A stretch of 64,000 nt of DNA, taken from NCBI RefSeq assembly GCF_037027445.1, contig NZ_JBANDL010000002.1:248001-312000 (forward strand), given 5' to 3'. This document shows, in pieces, positions 63,506 to 64,000 of this stretch (position 1 is its first letter; every line of letters begins with the position of its first letter). The notes under the pieces were generated by a model. That model was not told the DNA's origin and made no database searches. It was given only the letters and a program-made list of their open reading frames with translations. This DNA is from Lysobacter firmicutimachus. GTDB lineage: Bacteria > Pseudomonadota > Gammaproteobacteria > Xanthomonadales > Xanthomonadaceae. Made by a program: the position numbers and the translations under genes.

Positions 63506-64000
63506 ATGACCCGCCTGCTGCACCTGGATTCCAGTGCCCGTTCCGACAGTTCCGAACGCAGCCGCTACGGCTCGCACAGCCGCCGCCTGAGCGAGCGCTT
63601 CGTGCGCCGCTGGCGCGAACGCCGACCCGACGACGAGGTCGTCTACCGCGATGTCGGCACCGCGCCGCCGTCGCCGGTCACCGGGGCCTGGATCCATGCC
63701 GCCTTCACCCCGCACGGGCAGCGCTTGCCGTGGATGCACGAGACTCTGGCCGAGAGCGATGCCCTGGTCGACGAGCTGATCGCCGCCGACGTGATCGTCG
63801 CCGGCGTGCCGATGTACAACTTCGGCATGCCGGCGCAGTTCAAGGCCTGGATCGACAACGTGGTGCGGGTCGGCCGCACCTTCGGCTTCGATCGCCAGCG
63901 CCAGGGCGAGCCGTACTGGCCGATGCTGGCCGGCGCCGGCAAGAGCCTGGTGTTGCTGAGTTCGCGCGGCGACGTCGGTTACGGCGCCGGCGAGCGGTTG
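63506..64000 (+). CDS. FMN-dependent NADH-azoreductase-like protein, 3' truncated by window edge
   Basis: First 165 codons of a flavodoxin-fold NADH-dependent oxidoreductase. MTRLLHLDSSAR opens the phosphate-binding strand. Residues S-x-R-x-L-S-E follow; VPMYNFGMPAQFKAWIDNVVRVGRTF matches the AzoR signature. The C-terminus is outside the window. ATG 63506 is the family start. Located divergently from a GcvA-like LysR gene. Confidence 0.88.
   Translation, partial: MTRLLHLDSSARSDSSERSRYGSHSRRLSERFVRRWRERRPDDEVVYRDVGTAPPSPVTGAWIHAAFTPHGQRLPWMHETLAESDALVDELIAADVIVAGVPMYNFGMPAQFKAWIDNVVRVGRTFGFDRQRQGEPYWPMLAGAGKSLVLLSSRGDVGYGAGERL

Overview
The window is 64 kb of very GC-rich bacterial chromosome, densely coding on both strands. 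Gene content points to a Xanthomonadaceae genome, most likely Lysobacter or a close relative. The supporting signs are half of a xanthomonadin/aryl-polyene pigment cluster at the left edge, GTAG-type REP elements, an sX13-like small RNA just downstream of polA, a Xanthomonadales-type T4SS effector (XVIPCD tail), and Rho and RhlB proteins with long disordered extensions. No rRNA, tRNA, prophage, insertion sequence or CRISPR array was recognised.

Region by region. 1-8.1 kb: right-hand part of an aryl-polyene pigment cluster. An MMPL exporter (cut by the window edge), a hotdog dehydratase, an unknown protein and a ketoreductase lie on the plus strand. A ketosynthase, a chain-length factor and a family 2 glycosyltransferase form an overlapping operon on the minus strand. 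A 3' gene remnant and a small lipoprotein lie between them. 8.2-8.9 kb: DUF218 membrane protein. 9.3-14.6 kb: the most unusual locus. Two short peptides share the C-terminal pattern [S/T]C-x-R-(F)-I-Y-C. They are followed by a LanM-like DUF4135 protein whose cyclase half is replaced by DUF6624, and by two overlapping JmjC/cupin-like genes, one with an intact iron site and one degenerate. This looks like an uncharacterised RiPP (modified peptide) system. 14.7-15.4 kb: an XRE-cupin regulator with a nearby palindrome.

15.7-31 kb: mostly housekeeping and hydrolase genes (beta-lactamase-like serine hydrolase, DUF885 peptidase, Coa1-like protein, DPP4-like peptidase, GST, YqhA, HExxH protein, uvrD, membrane protein, lipoprotein, GNAT, DUF2782 protein). 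A 1-kb REP-rich intergenic region lies at 17.9-19.0 kb. 31-38 kb: polA, an sX13-like sRNA, a TonB-dependent receptor with a candidate Fur box, a DUF421 protein and hemF. 38-50 kb: S9 peptidase, bd-type (CioAB-like) quinol oxidase, YcgL, a 1116-aa membrane-anchored ankyrin protein and a KefC-like antiporter. 49.9-52.1 kb: small lipoprotein and the putative T4SS effector. 52-60.9 kb: rho, trxA, rhlB, a secreted protein, ftsEX, a tandem-receiver regulator and ung. 61-64 kb: two LysR regulators, each divergent from a small enzyme gene (tautomerase; azoreductase, cut by the right edge).

Several genes (uvrD, polA, ftsE) have a -10-like hexamer ending only 6-7 nt before ATG, suggesting leaderless transcripts. 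All assignments come from reading sequence and recalled family features; no database search was run.
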